DNA of 40,372 nt from Flavobacterium sinopsychrotolerans (GTDB taxonomy: Bacteria > Bacteroidota > Bacteroidia > Flavobacteriales > Flavobacteriaceae). Position numbers and translations under genes: made by a program. Where the stretch lies: positions 1 through 40,372 of the forward strand of contig NZ_FODN01000012.1 in the NCBI RefSeq assembly GCF_900110375.1, in the 5' to 3' direction. Below, piece by piece: positions 1 to 8,327 of the stretch (the first letter of the stretch is position 1; each line of letters begins with the position of its first letter). The notes under the pieces were generated by a model. It had not been told where the DNA came from. It worked only from the letters and a program-made list of their open reading frames with translations, and searched no databases.

Positions 1-24
1 AGGGGTTGAATTAACGTTTATTGG

Positions 25-52
25 TATTATTATTATTATTATTATTATTATT
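25..52. repeat. TAT trinucleotide microsatellite (9 units)
   Basis: Perfect period-3 tract of 28 bases. The same unit recurs with exactly the same length at 34803-34830, beyond the other end of the polysaccharide locus, and a shorter ATT run lies at 545-560. It is outside any gene, so slippage would not change a reading frame. Confidence 0.9.
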
Positions 53-55
53 TCT

Positions 56-132
56 GAAGAGCAATCTTTTCTTTTAGCGGACTTAACTTTTATTATAAAT
101 TGTGTTTGCTGAATCTTTTCTTTTGTCTTGAT
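56..132. repeat. Imperfect direct repeat, copy 1
   Basis: About 77 bases starting GAAGAGCAATCTTTTCTTTT and ending GTCTTGAT. It matches 243-318 with a few substitutions and one length difference. Both copies are followed by an A-rich motif of the form AAAAGAAACAAAAA, at about 178-191 and 321-334. No coding sense is apparent; it looks like an intergenic dispersed or duplicated repeat. Confidence 0.75.
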
Positions 133-242
133 TACTCACGAGTTAATACTTTTTTGTGGTTCGTGAAACCTCGATTTCAAAAGAAACAAAAAGTATTCAT
201 GGGTTGACTGTATGTTTATTTATTGATACTTCTACTTTATAT

Positions 243-318
243 GAAGAACAATCTTTTCTTTTAGCTCACTTAACTTTTATTATAAGTGGTGTTCGCTGAA
301 TCTTCGATTTGCCTTGAT
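243..318. repeat. Imperfect direct repeat, copy 2
   Basis: Second copy of the 56-132 repeat, starting GAAGAACAATCTTTTCTTTT and ending GCCTTGAT, and followed by the same AAAAGAAACAAAAA motif. The two copies start 187 bases apart. Confidence 0.75.
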
Positions 319-559
319 GCAAAAGAAACAAAAAATAAAGCCTGAAAATCAAAAGCTTAAAAACGGTTTTATTTATTTACCTGACAGCCACTGGCAGTCC
401 TCCTTTTAATTTCAAACATTCCGCAGCCCGAGCCGTTCGTCCTTAGTCCTCAACTCGCGGACTGCTGCCACTTTACTTTCTCGTTGTTTTTCTATGCTTT
501 TTATTTAAGGGCGGGGTAAGAGTGGTGTGAAAAGCGTTAACGGAATTATTATTATTATT

Positions 560-663
560 AACCCGTTGGGTGTAATTAAAATGGTTAGGAATTTGTTTTC
601 TTTTTCGTTCATGCTAAAAAAAGTATTTGAGCTGCCGTTTTTAATAATTACACCCAATGGGTT
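560..663. repeat. MITE-like element with 19-bp terminal inverted repeats, copy 1
   Basis: Left arm AACCCGTTGGGTGTAATTA (560-578) and right arm at 645-663 are inverted repeats matching at 18 of 19 positions. The interior is about 66 bp, AT-rich and without coding content. A diverged relative with the same order of internal motifs (AAAATGGTT, a TTTTCGTT-like core, GACGTT/GCCGTTT, then ATTACACCC or ATTGCACCC) lies at 12190-12302. This looks like a small non-autonomous dispersed element; no transposase is nearby. It ends 18 bases before the candidate promoter box of the locus. Confidence 0.7.
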
Positions 664-681
664 AATTCTAGAGCAAATGGT

Positions 682-689
682 TATATTTG
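682..689 (+). promoter_or_regulatory. Candidate -7 box of the polysaccharide locus promoter
   Basis: TATATTTG fits the Bacteroidota consensus TAnnTTTG exactly and lies about 80 bases before the favoured ATG of the exporter permease. A matching -33 TTG at the usual 19-20 base spacing is not evident, so the call rests on the -7 box and its position. Confidence 0.4.
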
Positions 690-768
690 CCTGATAATAC
701 CACCGTTGTATAAAGAAAATGAATGTCGGCTTGCGATGTCCCGCTTTGTACATAAGCATCCTAAAACA

Positions 769-1638
769 ATGAATAATTCAGAAAATGGCGCTACGCCCTG
801 GTTGTTTGAAATAACGCCTAAAAACAAATTCTTTTCACTGAATCTTAATGAGGTTTGGCAGTATAGGGACTTGTTGCTGCTTTTTGTTAAAAGAGATATT
901 GTAACGGTTTACAAACAAACCGTTTTAGGTCCGCTCTGGTATTTTATCCAGCCGCTGTTTACGTCGGTTATTTTTACGATTATCTTCAATACTGTTGCAG
1001 GAATTGCTACTGGTAGTGTTCCGCCATTTTTGTTTAATTTGGCCAGTATTACTGTTTGGAATTATTTTTCCTCCTGTTTGTTGGCTACTTCGGATACTTT
1101 TAAAGCCAATGCCGGGTTGTTTGGGAAAGTTTATTTTCCAAGAATCATCATGCCATTATCTATAGTGCTCTCCAACCTGATTAAGTTTGGATTGCAGTTG
1201 CTTATTTTTATAGCCTTTTATATTTATTTTATAGTATCGGGGGAGTCCTTATCGCCCAATTTTACGCTCCTTTTTTTTCCGGTTTTAGTAGTCTTGATGG
1301 GGTTGTTGGGATTGGGTCTTGGAATGATTATTTCTTCCATGGTCACTAAATACAGGGACTTGACGTATTTAGTTACTTTTGGGATACAGTTGCTGATGTA
1401 TATTTCGGCAGTCAATTACCCATTGGCATTGATACAAGAAAAGATGCCTGATTATTCGTGGATTATTGATTATAATCCAATGGCATATGTTATTGAAATA
1501 TCCCGATATATGTTGTTGAACACCGGAAGTTTTTCGGTTGGTTCCTTTATATATGTTGGTGTTGTAGCGATAGCCGTTTTTTTTATAGGATTGCTGATTT
1601 TTAACAAAACAGAAAAAACATTTATAGATACGGTTTAG
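769..1638 (+). CDS. wzm: Polysaccharide ABC exporter, membrane permease (Wzm-like, ABC-2 type)
   Basis: Integral inner-membrane subunit expected to pair with the ATPase at 1900-3126 and move undecaprenyl-linked polysaccharide to the periplasm. The 289-residue protein has the ABC-2 layout: a cytoplasmic N-terminal segment ending in VWQYRDLLLLFVKRD, the family hallmark KQTVLGPLWYFIQP, and then six hydrophobic stretches. The ATG at 769 is chosen because homologous sequence begins shortly after it (PWLFEITPKN); in-frame ATGs at 706 and 736 would add 21 or 11 residues with no family resemblance. It is the first gene of the locus. The gap of 261 bases to the ATPase gene is wider than usual for this pair and is filled with GC-rich hairpins. 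Confidence 0.9.
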   Translation: MNNSENGATPWLFEITPKNKFFSLNLNEVWQYRDLLLLFVKRDIVTVYKQTVLGPLWYFIQPLFTSVIFTIIFNTVAGIATGSVPPFLFNLASITVWNYFSSCLLATSDTFKANAGLFGKVYFPRIIMPLSIVLSNLIKFGLQLLIFIAFYIYFIVSGESLSPNFTLLFFPVLVVLMGLLGLGLGMIISSMVTKYRDLTYLVTFGIQLLMYISAVNYPLALIQEKMPDYSWIIDYNPMAYVIEISRYMLLNTGSFSVGSFIYVGVVAIAVFFIGLLIFNKTEKTFIDTV

Positions 1639-1640
1639 AT

Positions 1641-1740
1641 TCCTCCCCCCGGCCCCCGGCCAAGGAGGGGCAGACGAGATGGAATTTGACTCAGAAAAGT
1701 TATAGTACTAGCGTATCCTTCCTTCGGAGGAGACGCTAGA
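1641..1740. repeat. GC-rich hairpin repeats between exporter genes
   Basis: Two inverted repeats lie in an otherwise AT-rich gap: a C-run/G-run pair (CCTCC at 1641 paired with GGAGGGG near 1672) and a strong stem at 1708-1739 (CTAGCGT paired with ACGCTAG, with TCCT/AGGA inside). A third C-rich/G-rich segment lies at about 1857-1889, just before the ATPase start. No U-run follows the stems, so these look more like dispersed intergenic repeats than intrinsic terminators. They could still affect transcript stability. Confidence 0.55.
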
Positions 1741-1899
1741 GAAGGTTGGGTATTAAATTATTAAATGATTATTGTGGTTAAGGATATGATTCAGATAACT
1801 TCAATAATAAAATTTAAAAAAGAAAAAGTAGATAAAAAACATTTCTATTAAGTACCGGCCCCTACTCCTTTTGAGGGGGGCGGGAGGAGAAATTGCACT

Positions 1900-3126
1900 A
1901 TGGGTAAAGACATTATATTAAAAGCTGAAAATATCTCTAAACAATACCGTTTGGGGCAGGTAGGTACTGGTACCATCAGTCATGATTTGAACCGATGGTG
2001 GCATAAATTGAGAGGGAAAGAGGATCCCTACCTTAAAATAGGCGATACGAATGATCGTAGTACCAAAGGTGATAGTGATTATGTCTGGGCTTTGCAGGAT
2101 ATTAACTTTGAAGTGGAGCGCGGAGAAGTCATTGGTATTATAGGAAAAAACGGGGCTGGAAAATCGACTTTGCTTAAAATTCTGTCGAAAGTGGCAGCAC
2201 CTACCACGGGAAGTATTAAATCAAGAGGTAGGATTGCTTCTTTGCTTGAAGTGGGGACGGGTTTTCATCCAGAGTTGACGGGACGGGAAAACATTTTCTT
2301 GAACGGTGCCATTCTGGGAATGACCAAGAAAGAGATTGCTGCAAAACTTGATGAAATCATTGATTTTTCGGGATGTGAACGCTATATTGACACGCCGGTA
2401 AAACGATACAGTTCCGGAATGACGGTGCGATTGGCTTTTGCCGTAGCGGCATTTTTAGAACCTGAAATTCTTATCATTGATGAGGTTTTGGCTGTGGGCG
2501 ATGCTGAGTTTCAGAAGAAAGCTTTGGGAAAAATGCAGGATATTTCAAGACAAGGCGGTAGAACGGTGTTGTTTGTGAGTCATAATATGGCGGCGGTAAA
2601 GAGTTTGTGTACTAGGGGGATTGTGCTTGAGCATGGGAAAGTGGTGTTTGAGGGGGGGATTGATGAGGCAGTTTCTGAATATTTAAAAGTTTATAACATA
2701 TATAATAAAGCTACTTTTTTAAATGCCCCAATTTTAGAGGTAAATGTGGAACAGGAGAATGAACACTTAATTATTAAGGCAAAATATAATTCCAATGAAA
2801 AAATAGATATTCCAAATTTTGGATTTATTATATACAATGAATTTGGGAATCCAATTCTAGGTGGTAATCCTGTAATTCATAATTTAGAAATAGATATAGA
2901 AAAAAATTTTAAAATAGGTGAAATAGAAGCTAAAATTATAAATCCAAGATTAGTCGACGGAGCTTATACGATGTCTATCTGGTTTGGAGACAGTAAAGAG
3001 AATCATTTTGAAGCATTGGAATGTGTTATGTTTGAAATCAAATCAATGGTAGATATTAAATACGTTAATACTTCATATATTGGTAGTGTTACTCCAAATT
3101 TAGAATGGAAATTTAATATAAATTAA
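1900..3126 (+). CDS. wzt: Polysaccharide ABC exporter ATP-binding protein (Wzt-like, with C-terminal substrate domain)
   Basis: Cytoplasmic ATPase powering polysaccharide export with the Wzm-like permease. Of 408 residues, about 1-260 form the ABC domain: Walker A GKNGAGKST (82-90), signature YSSGM (170-174, the usual variant in this subfamily), Walker B ILIIDE (190-195) and H-loop histidine 228 in FVSHNM. Residues about 270-408 form an additional beta-rich domain of the kind that binds the chain terminus in Wzt proteins. Base composition changes sharply near base 2690: the ATPase part has moderate GC while the C-terminal part is very AT-rich like the downstream genes. A run of seven G lies at 2652-2658, just before that switch. 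The start has a purine-rich leader (GGGAGGAGAAA) about 8 bases upstream. Confidence 0.93.
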   Translation: MGKDIILKAENISKQYRLGQVGTGTISHDLNRWWHKLRGKEDPYLKIGDTNDRSTKGDSDYVWALQDINFEVERGEVIGIIGKNGAGKSTLLKILSKVAAPTTGSIKSRGRIASLLEVGTGFHPELTGRENIFLNGAILGMTKKEIAAKLDEIIDFSGCERYIDTPVKRYSSGMTVRLAFAVAAFLEPEILIIDEVLAVGDAEFQKKALGKMQDISRQGGRTVLFVSHNMAAVKSLCTRGIVLEHGKVVFEGGIDEAVSEYLKVYNIYNKATFLNAPILEVNVEQENEHLIIKAKYNSNEKIDIPNFGFIIYNEFGNPILGGNPVIHNLEIDIEKNFKIGEIEAKIINPRLVDGAYTMSIWFGDSKENHFEALECVMFEIKSMVDIKYVNTSYIGSVTPNLEWKFNIN

Positions 3127-3134
3127 AAAGAAAT

Positions 3135-3758
3135 ATGAAAAATATTTTTAAGAAAGAAAAAAAAGCAAAATATCTAGAATTTGATAATTATTGGGTTCAA
3201 AGAGTTGAGACTACTGCAATTCAAAATAGACTTGCTTATTTCGAGGATCTTTGTTCTAATAAGACAGTGTTGCATTTTGGTTGTACTGATTGGCCAATTT
3301 TTGACCCCAACAATAATCTACATATTAAACTTTCAAAATGTACAAAGGTTTTGCATGGTTTTGATATTGATAAAGTAGGAATTGATAATTTGAAAAAATA
3401 TGTCAATCAAGATTTTTTTTCTGATTTTTCAGAAATGTCTGATATAGAATATGATGTGTGTTTGGTTCCTGAGACAATTGAACATGTGGATAATGTTAAA
3501 ACATTTTTAGAAGGATTGTCAAAAATAAAAGCGAAAATTTTTATAATCACAGCCCCAAATTGTTTTTCAAAAGAGCATTTATCTAGAAACTTTTATGGTG
3601 ATGATTATTTTGTAGAAGTGGTTCATCCTGACCATAATTGTTGGTACAGTCCTTATACTTTGAGGAATCAAATTGAGAAATATTCTACTTTAAAAGTTGA
3701 TAATGTTAAGCTTCTTGAAGAAGATAAAATGATATGTTGTGAAGCTAGAAAAATTTAA
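3135..3758 (+). CDS. SAM-dependent methyltransferase, small class I type
   Basis: A 207-residue protein with a degenerate class I methyltransferase core. It has motif I-like VLHFGC (45-50), an acidic second-strand end at FDID (76-79), and DVCLVPETIEHVDN (107-120), which resembles the post-II/III region of family-11-type methyltransferases. The glycine-rich loop is incomplete (GCTDW rather than GxGxG), so activity is not certain. It starts 8 bases after the wzt stop and overlaps the next gene by 20 bases. Its place next to a Wzt with a C-terminal substrate domain allows the inference that it caps or decorates the exported glycan, but no kinase or coiled coil like those of known chain terminators is present. 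Confidence 0.7.
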   Translation: MKNIFKKEKKAKYLEFDNYWVQRVETTAIQNRLAYFEDLCSNKTVLHFGCTDWPIFDPNNNLHIKLSKCTKVLHGFDIDKVGIDNLKKYVNQDFFSDFSEMSDIEYDVCLVPETIEHVDNVKTFLEGLSKIKAKIFIITAPNCFSKEHLSRNFYGDDYFVEVVHPDHNCWYSPYTLRNQIEKYSTLKVDNVKLLEEDKMICCEARKI

Positions 3759-4797
3759 ATTAATTTTCATTTTTATTCCTCATCACCATATAGGTGGAGC
3801 AGAGCGTGTACATCTTAATATTATTAAATCATTAAAATGGAAACCGATTGTTTTTTTTGATTATTCAAATACGTATAAAATTTCAAAGGAATTTAAAGAA
3901 AACGCATATTGTTTTCTAATAACAAATGCCAAAAGAAGAAAATTTGCGTTTCGTTTTCTTCAAATTATTTCCTCTTTTTTACCCATTGTCTTTTTTGGAA
4001 GTAACAGTAGTCTTTTTTATAATTTTATTACTAAACTAAAAAGTAAAATTATAGCTATAGATTTGACACATGCTTTCTCTTTTCCAGAGAATGGAATGGA
4101 AATTTCTTCTTTGCCATATATTAATTTACTGAATAAAAGAGTCGTAATTAATAATAGAACATTTGAAGATTATAAAATTTTATATAAAGAGAATGGTATT
4201 AATGATTCTTTTTTGAATAGATTCAGAATAATATCGAATGGAATAAAAATTTATGATTTTGATAGTTGTCAAATAGAATCTAGATTCTCTAATTTTACAA
4301 TCGGTTTTGTGGGAAGGAATTCTCCTGAAAAACGACCTGAATTATTTTTTGAACTTATAAAAGAACTTGGAATAAAAGCTAAGGCTATAGGAGATAATTT
4401 TGGAAATTATAAAAAAGAATTTCCAAATGTTACATACTTTGAAAATTGTAATAATGAAGAGTTGATCCGGAAACAATTTTCAAATATTTCAATATTAGTT
4501 GTTACTTCAAGCCGTGAAGGATTTCCTTTAGTAATTATGGAGGCTATGGAATTGGGAATTCCTGTGATTTCTAGTAATGTTGGCAGTATATCCGAACATT
4601 TAATAGATGGTAAAAATGGATTTTTAGCTCCAATTGAACCTGTAAAATTTATAGAATTTGCTGCTGAAAAGATTATAAAGCTTATTGATAATAAAGAATT
4701 GTATTTTAGTTTATCTTTAAATGCAAGAGAACATGCAAAAATGAATTTTGCATTAGAAAATTTTAATGCCAAGTATCAAGAATTGTTTTATGAATAA
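3739..4797 (+). CDS. Glycosyltransferase family 4 (GT-B fold)
   Basis: Retaining nucleotide-sugar glycosyltransferase of 352 residues, predicted cytoplasmic or membrane-peripheral. Visible features are the N-terminal acceptor-side motif GGAERVH (19-25), the start of the second Rossmann domain GFVGRNSPEKRPELF (189-203), and the EX7E signature with glutamates 260 and 268 in SREGFPLVIMEAMELG. The start is a GTG at 3739 inside the preceding gene; no in-frame ATG lies upstream, and the GGAER motif would be lost with a later start. The gene is strongly AT-rich. Substrate cannot be assigned. Confidence 0.87.
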   Translation: MKLEKFKLIFIFIPHHHIGGAERVHLNIIKSLKWKPIVFFDYSNTYKISKEFKENAYCFLITNAKRRKFAFRFLQIISSFLPIVFFGSNSSLFYNFITKLKSKIIAIDLTHAFSFPENGMEISSLPYINLLNKRVVINNRTFEDYKILYKENGINDSFLNRFRIISNGIKIYDFDSCQIESRFSNFTIGFVGRNSPEKRPELFFELIKELGIKAKAIGDNFGNYKKEFPNVTYFENCNNEELIRKQFSNISILVVTSSREGFPLVIMEAMELGIPVISSNVGSISEHLIDGKNGFLAPIEPVKFIEFAAEKIIKLIDNKELYFSLSLNAREHAKMNFALENFNAKYQELFYE

Positions 4798-5677
4798 TCC
4801 TAAAGTTTCCATCATCGTTCCTTGTTACAACCAAGCCCAATACTTAGATGAAGCCCTACAATCGGTTTTAGAACAAACCTATGCCAATTGGGAATGCATA
4901 ATTGTTAATGACGGTAGCCCAGATAATACGAAGGAAGTTGCTAATAAATGGGTTGAGAAAGACTCTCGTTTTAAATATGCTTTTCAAGAAAATGGTGGTT
5001 TGAGTAGTGCTAGGAATGTGGGTTTAAATATTGCAAAAGGTGATTATATACAGTTTTTAGATTCAGATGATTTTTTGGATTTTAAAAAGCTTGAATCATC
5101 ATTAATTGAATGTAATAATATAAACAGTGATACTTGCAAAATCATAATTTCTAACTTTAGAATGTTTACTATTGATAAAAATGTATCTAGTATTCCATTT
5201 TGTGAGTTAAGAAAAGAGTATTTTACTTTTGAGGAAATGATTTTTGGGTGGGATTATAAATTTAATATCCCTATTCATTGTGGTTTTTTTGATACTAAGT
5301 TGTTTCAAAATTTTAGATTTTCTATTGAGCTCAAAGCTAAAGAAGATTGGATTATGTGGTTAACATTCTTTAAGAATCATGCGCATTGTGTTTTTATAGA
5401 TAAGCCACTCGTTTTATATCGTATTCATTCTGATAGTATGACTAAAGAGGTTGAAATTATGGAAGATAATTATTTTAAAGCAATTCTTAGTTTGCAAAAG
5501 TTAGTTCCTGAAAAAGTTTATAATGATTATTTGATATTTGTATTAAACAAAAAAATGAAAGAGTTAGTTGTACTAAAAAAGTATATTATAAATTATCAAA
5601 ATTCGAATGGATTTAAGATTTTAGAAAGATTTAAGAAAATTAAAAGTATACAATTATTAGTACGTTTTTTAAAATAA
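4790..5677 (+). CDS. Glycosyltransferase family 2 (GT-A fold)
   Basis: Inverting nucleotide-sugar transferase of 295 residues. The Rossmann start KVSIIVPCYNQ (5-15), DGS (41-43), GLSSARN (70-76) and the metal-binding DSDD (91-94) are all intact. The ATG at 4790 overlaps the previous stop by 8 bases (ATGAATAA) and puts the first beta strand directly after the start; a possible start at 4766 adds only eight non-conserved residues. The first 270 bases are richer in GC than the rest, a hint of mosaic origin. It is a paralogue of the interrupted gene at 6602-7531: the first 94 residues align without gaps. Confidence 0.9.
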   Translation: MNNPKVSIIVPCYNQAQYLDEALQSVLEQTYANWECIIVNDGSPDNTKEVANKWVEKDSRFKYAFQENGGLSSARNVGLNIAKGDYIQFLDSDDFLDFKKLESSLIECNNINSDTCKIIISNFRMFTIDKNVSSIPFCELRKEYFTFEEMIFGWDYKFNIPIHCGFFDTKLFQNFRFSIELKAKEDWIMWLTFFKNHAHCVFIDKPLVLYRIHSDSMTKEVEIMEDNYFKAILSLQKLVPEKVYNDYLIFVLNKKMKELVVLKKYIINYQNSNGFKILERFKKIKSIQLLVRFLK

Positions 5678-6586
5678 ATGTTAGCAATAATAATCCCATA
5701 TTATAAATTCACTTTCTTTGAAGCTACATTAGATTCGTTAGCAGTTCAAACCAATCAGCGATTTAAAGTTTATATTGGTGATGATGCCAGTCCTGAGAGT
5801 CCAAATGATTTGTTAGAAAAGTACCAACGAAAGTTTGATTTTGAATATCATCGTTTTGAAGAAAATCTTGGAGGGACTTCACTTACTCAACAATGGGAAC
5901 GCTGTATTGCATTATCAAGTAATGAAGAATGGATAATGATTTTGGGAGATGATGATGTGTTAGGGGAAAATGTAGTGGAGGCTTTTTATGCAAATTTGTT
6001 AGAAATAGAAGAGGAGGGAATCAATGTAGTTCGGTTTTCGACGCAGAAAATAGATGATGAGGGTAAATTTATTTCTGAAACTTATTATCATCCAAGAATT
6101 GAAAATTCAGTTGATTTTTTATTTAGAAAAACAAGAAGTTCTTTGAGTGAATATGCTTTTAAAAAAGAGCAAGTGCTGAAAATTGGATTTAAAAATTTTT
6201 CATTAGGATGGTACTCGGATATTTTAGCTGTATTGGAATTCTCTAATTTTAAAAATATTTTTTCAGTAAATACTGCGAAAATTTGTATCAGAATTTCAAA
6301 TAAAAGTATTTCAGGAAATGATTTTAATTTAGAATTGAAAACGAAGTCAACTTTTGATTTTTATTATTTTTTATTATCTAAAAAAAGTAATTTATTTAGC
6401 GAAAAGCAAAAGAGAGAATTATTCAGTAGAATATCCAAGTCCTACCTAAATGATAAAAAGAAAATAAATTATTTTTTTAAAATTTCTATTATTTGTTTTA
6501 AAAATAATGATTTTCATCAATATTGTAACTTTCTTTTATCTGTCTTTCGTAGTTTAAAAATTTCGTTAAATAAACTAAAGATTTAA
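5678..6586 (+). CDS. Glycosyltransferase family 2
   Basis: GT-A transferase of 302 residues whose ATG directly abuts the stop of the preceding gene, implying translational coupling. Motifs are LAIIIPYYK (2-10), GDDAS (34-38) for nucleotide binding and GDDD (90-93) as the DXD metal site. An aromatic and lysine-rich C-terminal third (about 200-302) is typical of peripheral membrane association. Sugar specificity cannot be told from the sequence. Composition is very AT-rich, as in the neighbours from 2690 to about 8330. Confidence 0.88.
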   Translation: MLAIIIPYYKFTFFEATLDSLAVQTNQRFKVYIGDDASPESPNDLLEKYQRKFDFEYHRFEENLGGTSLTQQWERCIALSSNEEWIMILGDDDVLGENVVEAFYANLLEIEEEGINVVRFSTQKIDDEGKFISETYYHPRIENSVDFLFRKTRSSLSEYAFKKEQVLKIGFKNFSLGWYSDILAVLEFSNFKNIFSVNTAKICIRISNKSISGNDFNLELKTKSTFDFYYFLLSKKSNLFSEKQKRELFSRISKSYLNDKKKINYFFKISIICFKNNDFHQYCNFLLSVFRSLKISLNKLKI

Positions 6587-6601
6587 TAAAACAGTTAAAT
6601 T

Positions 6602-7531
6602 ATGCAAATACCACTAGTTTCTGTAATAGTACCATGTTACAATCAAGGATAATTCCTTGAAGACGCAATTAATTCCTTACTCTTACAAACGCATACTAAT
6701 TGGGAATGTATTATTGTAAACGACGGGTCAAATGATGATACAGATGAAGTGGCTAAAAAATGTTGTTCTAAAGATCGAAGGATAAAATATTTTAAAAAGG
6801 TAAATAAAGGTGTTTCAAATGCTAGAAATTTTGCTGTAAAAAAATCTATAGCAGATTATATTTTACCACTCGATGCCGATGACAAATTACAAACGAATTA
6901 TATAGAAAAATGCTTAGAAATTCTTTTGAATGATGATAAAGCAAAAGTTGTTTATGGAATTGTTGAAAATTTTGGAGCGTCAAGTGGAGCATTAAAATTG
7001 GCAAATTTTGATTTTGATTATTTAATATTTAGTAACATGATTCATTGCTCTGGGCTTTTTCGTAAAAAAGACTGGGAGAAAGCACAAGGTTATGATGAGA
7101 AAATGGTTGAAGGTTATGAAGATTGGGAGTTTTGGGTTAGTATGTTGAAACATGGCGGGTATGCAAAAAAAATAGATACTGCCTGTTTATATTATAGATC
7201 TAAACCTCTGTCTAGAATGAAAGGCATCGATAGTAAAAAGAGATATAAATTAATTGCTTATATTATGCATAAACATCCAGAATTATATTCTAAGTTCCTA
7301 TTTAATTATTCAAAAGAATTAAATATTAATTTTTCTTACAGTTATTATTTGGGTATTAAGATGTACCAGAAGGAGGATTTAATACAATTGCAAAAGGCAA
7401 AAGAGCAGTATGTTTATCGATTAAATGAAATTTTGAAAGAATACACTTATTTTCAACGGAAAAAAATTCTATTTTATTGGTATAGAAAAGGTAAGCTTAA
7501 TTTAAGTTTTATTAATTTTCTACTATATTAA
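6602..7531 (+). pseudogene. Glycosyltransferase family 2 gene interrupted by an in-frame TAA at codon 17
   Basis: Reading from the ATG at 6602 gives a normal GT2 N-terminus (MQIPLVSVIVPCYNQG), then TAA at 6650-6652, then an uninterrupted frame to 7531 (309 codons in total). The remaining frame keeps VNDGS (40-44), VSNARN and LDADD (90-94). Aligned without gaps to the paralogue at 4790-5677, the stop falls exactly on glutamine 17, so a single C-to-T change (CAA to TAA) explains it. Everything downstream is intact, so the change is recent, or an assembly or read error, or the codon is read through. Initiation at an in-frame GTG (6749) would yield 260 residues lacking the first beta strands and would probably be inactive. 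Confidence 0.8.
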
Positions 7532-7541
7532 TCTCTCAAAT

Positions 7542-8324
7542 ATGATATCAGTAGTAATAAGAAATAAAAATCAGGATAAAGCTTTAGAGTTTTTACTTCG
7601 TAATTTATCTGAAAGGTATAAAGGGGATTTTGATGAAGTAATTGTTTTAGATAACCTATCTACAGATGACAGTAAACTTATCTCTGAAAAATATAAAGCC
7701 AAATTTATCACGGTAGAAAAGTTTAGTTATGGAGCTAGTGCAAATCTAGCTGCTGAAACTGCTAAAAATAATATTGTTATTATTTTTAGTGCACATTCAT
7801 TTCCTGTGAGCCATGATTTTTTTAAATTGATAAAAGAAAAATTTAAAGGACGAGAAGATGAACTTGCGGGTTTACGATGTTTGCATAATATTAATGATTA
7901 TTCAGGCTATATAAATAATATTTCAAGTAGTGACGATTACAATAAGGCAGGGCTAATTTTTGCATGTTCAGCATTTAATAAGAAAGTTTGGCAAAAACAT
8001 CCATTTAAATCTGATATTACTACTTTCGAAGATAAAGAATGGACCAAAAGAGTTGTTGCAGAAGGTTATAAAATAGAGTTTGTTCCTTCAATTTTTTGCT
8101 ATCAGATAAATAGAACAAAGGCACAAAATTTCTTTAGGTTTAAAAACGAAGTTATTGGAAGTTATCAACTACACCATAGTAATTTTACAATATTTAAATC
8201 TTTTAAAGGCTTTTTACACTCAGGTTTTAAAACAACTCTAAATTGTTTTATCGAAATTTTTTACATATTTAAAAGGTTCTTTTTTATGATTAAATTTTTA
8301 ACAAATAAACCCAACAGATTTTAA
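7542..8324 (+). CDS. Glycosyltransferase family 2, with SAHS in place of the usual DXD
   Basis: A 260-residue GT-A protein beginning MISVVIRNKNQ, with LDNLSTDDS (36-44) at the nucleotide site and FSYGASANLA (61-70) as in rhamnosyltransferase-like GT2 proteins. The position of the metal-binding DXD reads FSAHSFP (82-88). A similar SAH motif occurs in some GT2 enzymes, so this is not by itself evidence of inactivity. The gene begins 10 bases after the interrupted GT2 gene. The C-terminal 60 residues are basic and aromatic, suggesting attachment to the inner membrane face. Confidence 0.83.
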   Translation: MISVVIRNKNQDKALEFLLRNLSERYKGDFDEVIVLDNLSTDDSKLISEKYKAKFITVEKFSYGASANLAAETAKNNIVIIFSAHSFPVSHDFFKLIKEKFKGREDELAGLRCLHNINDYSGYINNISSSDDYNKAGLIFACSAFNKKVWQKHPFKSDITTFEDKEWTKRVVAEGYKIEFVPSIFCYQINRTKAQNFFRFKNEVIGSYQLHHSNFTIFKSFKGFLHSGFKTTLNCFIEIFYIFKRFFFMIKFLTNKPNRF

Positions 8325-8327
8325 TCT

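Larger units (their letters stand above)
1..768. other. Non-coding, repeat-rich region upstream of the polysaccharide locus
   Basis: I see no convincing gene here. The stretch contains a TAT microsatellite, an imperfect 76-bp direct repeat, a GC-richer patch at about 386-505, and a 104-bp element with terminal inverted repeats, each listed separately where supported. A minus-strand reading frame across about 505-759 passes straight through the inverted-repeat element and a low-complexity ATT run, has no recognisable domain, and is not accepted as a gene. The region probably carries the promoter of the locus close to its right end. Confidence 0.6.

Noticed and set aside
505..759. 84-codon minus-strand reading frame upstream of wzm
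   Set aside because: It runs through the inverted-repeat element and a low-complexity ATT stretch, giving a run of isoleucines, and shows no domain.
1708..1739. Intrinsic terminator after wzm
   Set aside because: The stem is strong but no T run follows on either strand, and the gene downstream belongs to the same functional pair; treated as a repeat hairpin instead.
7542..8324. Inactive glycosyltransferase because DXD is replaced by SAHS
   Set aside because: A similar SAH motif is known in some GT2 proteins, so loss of activity cannot be concluded.
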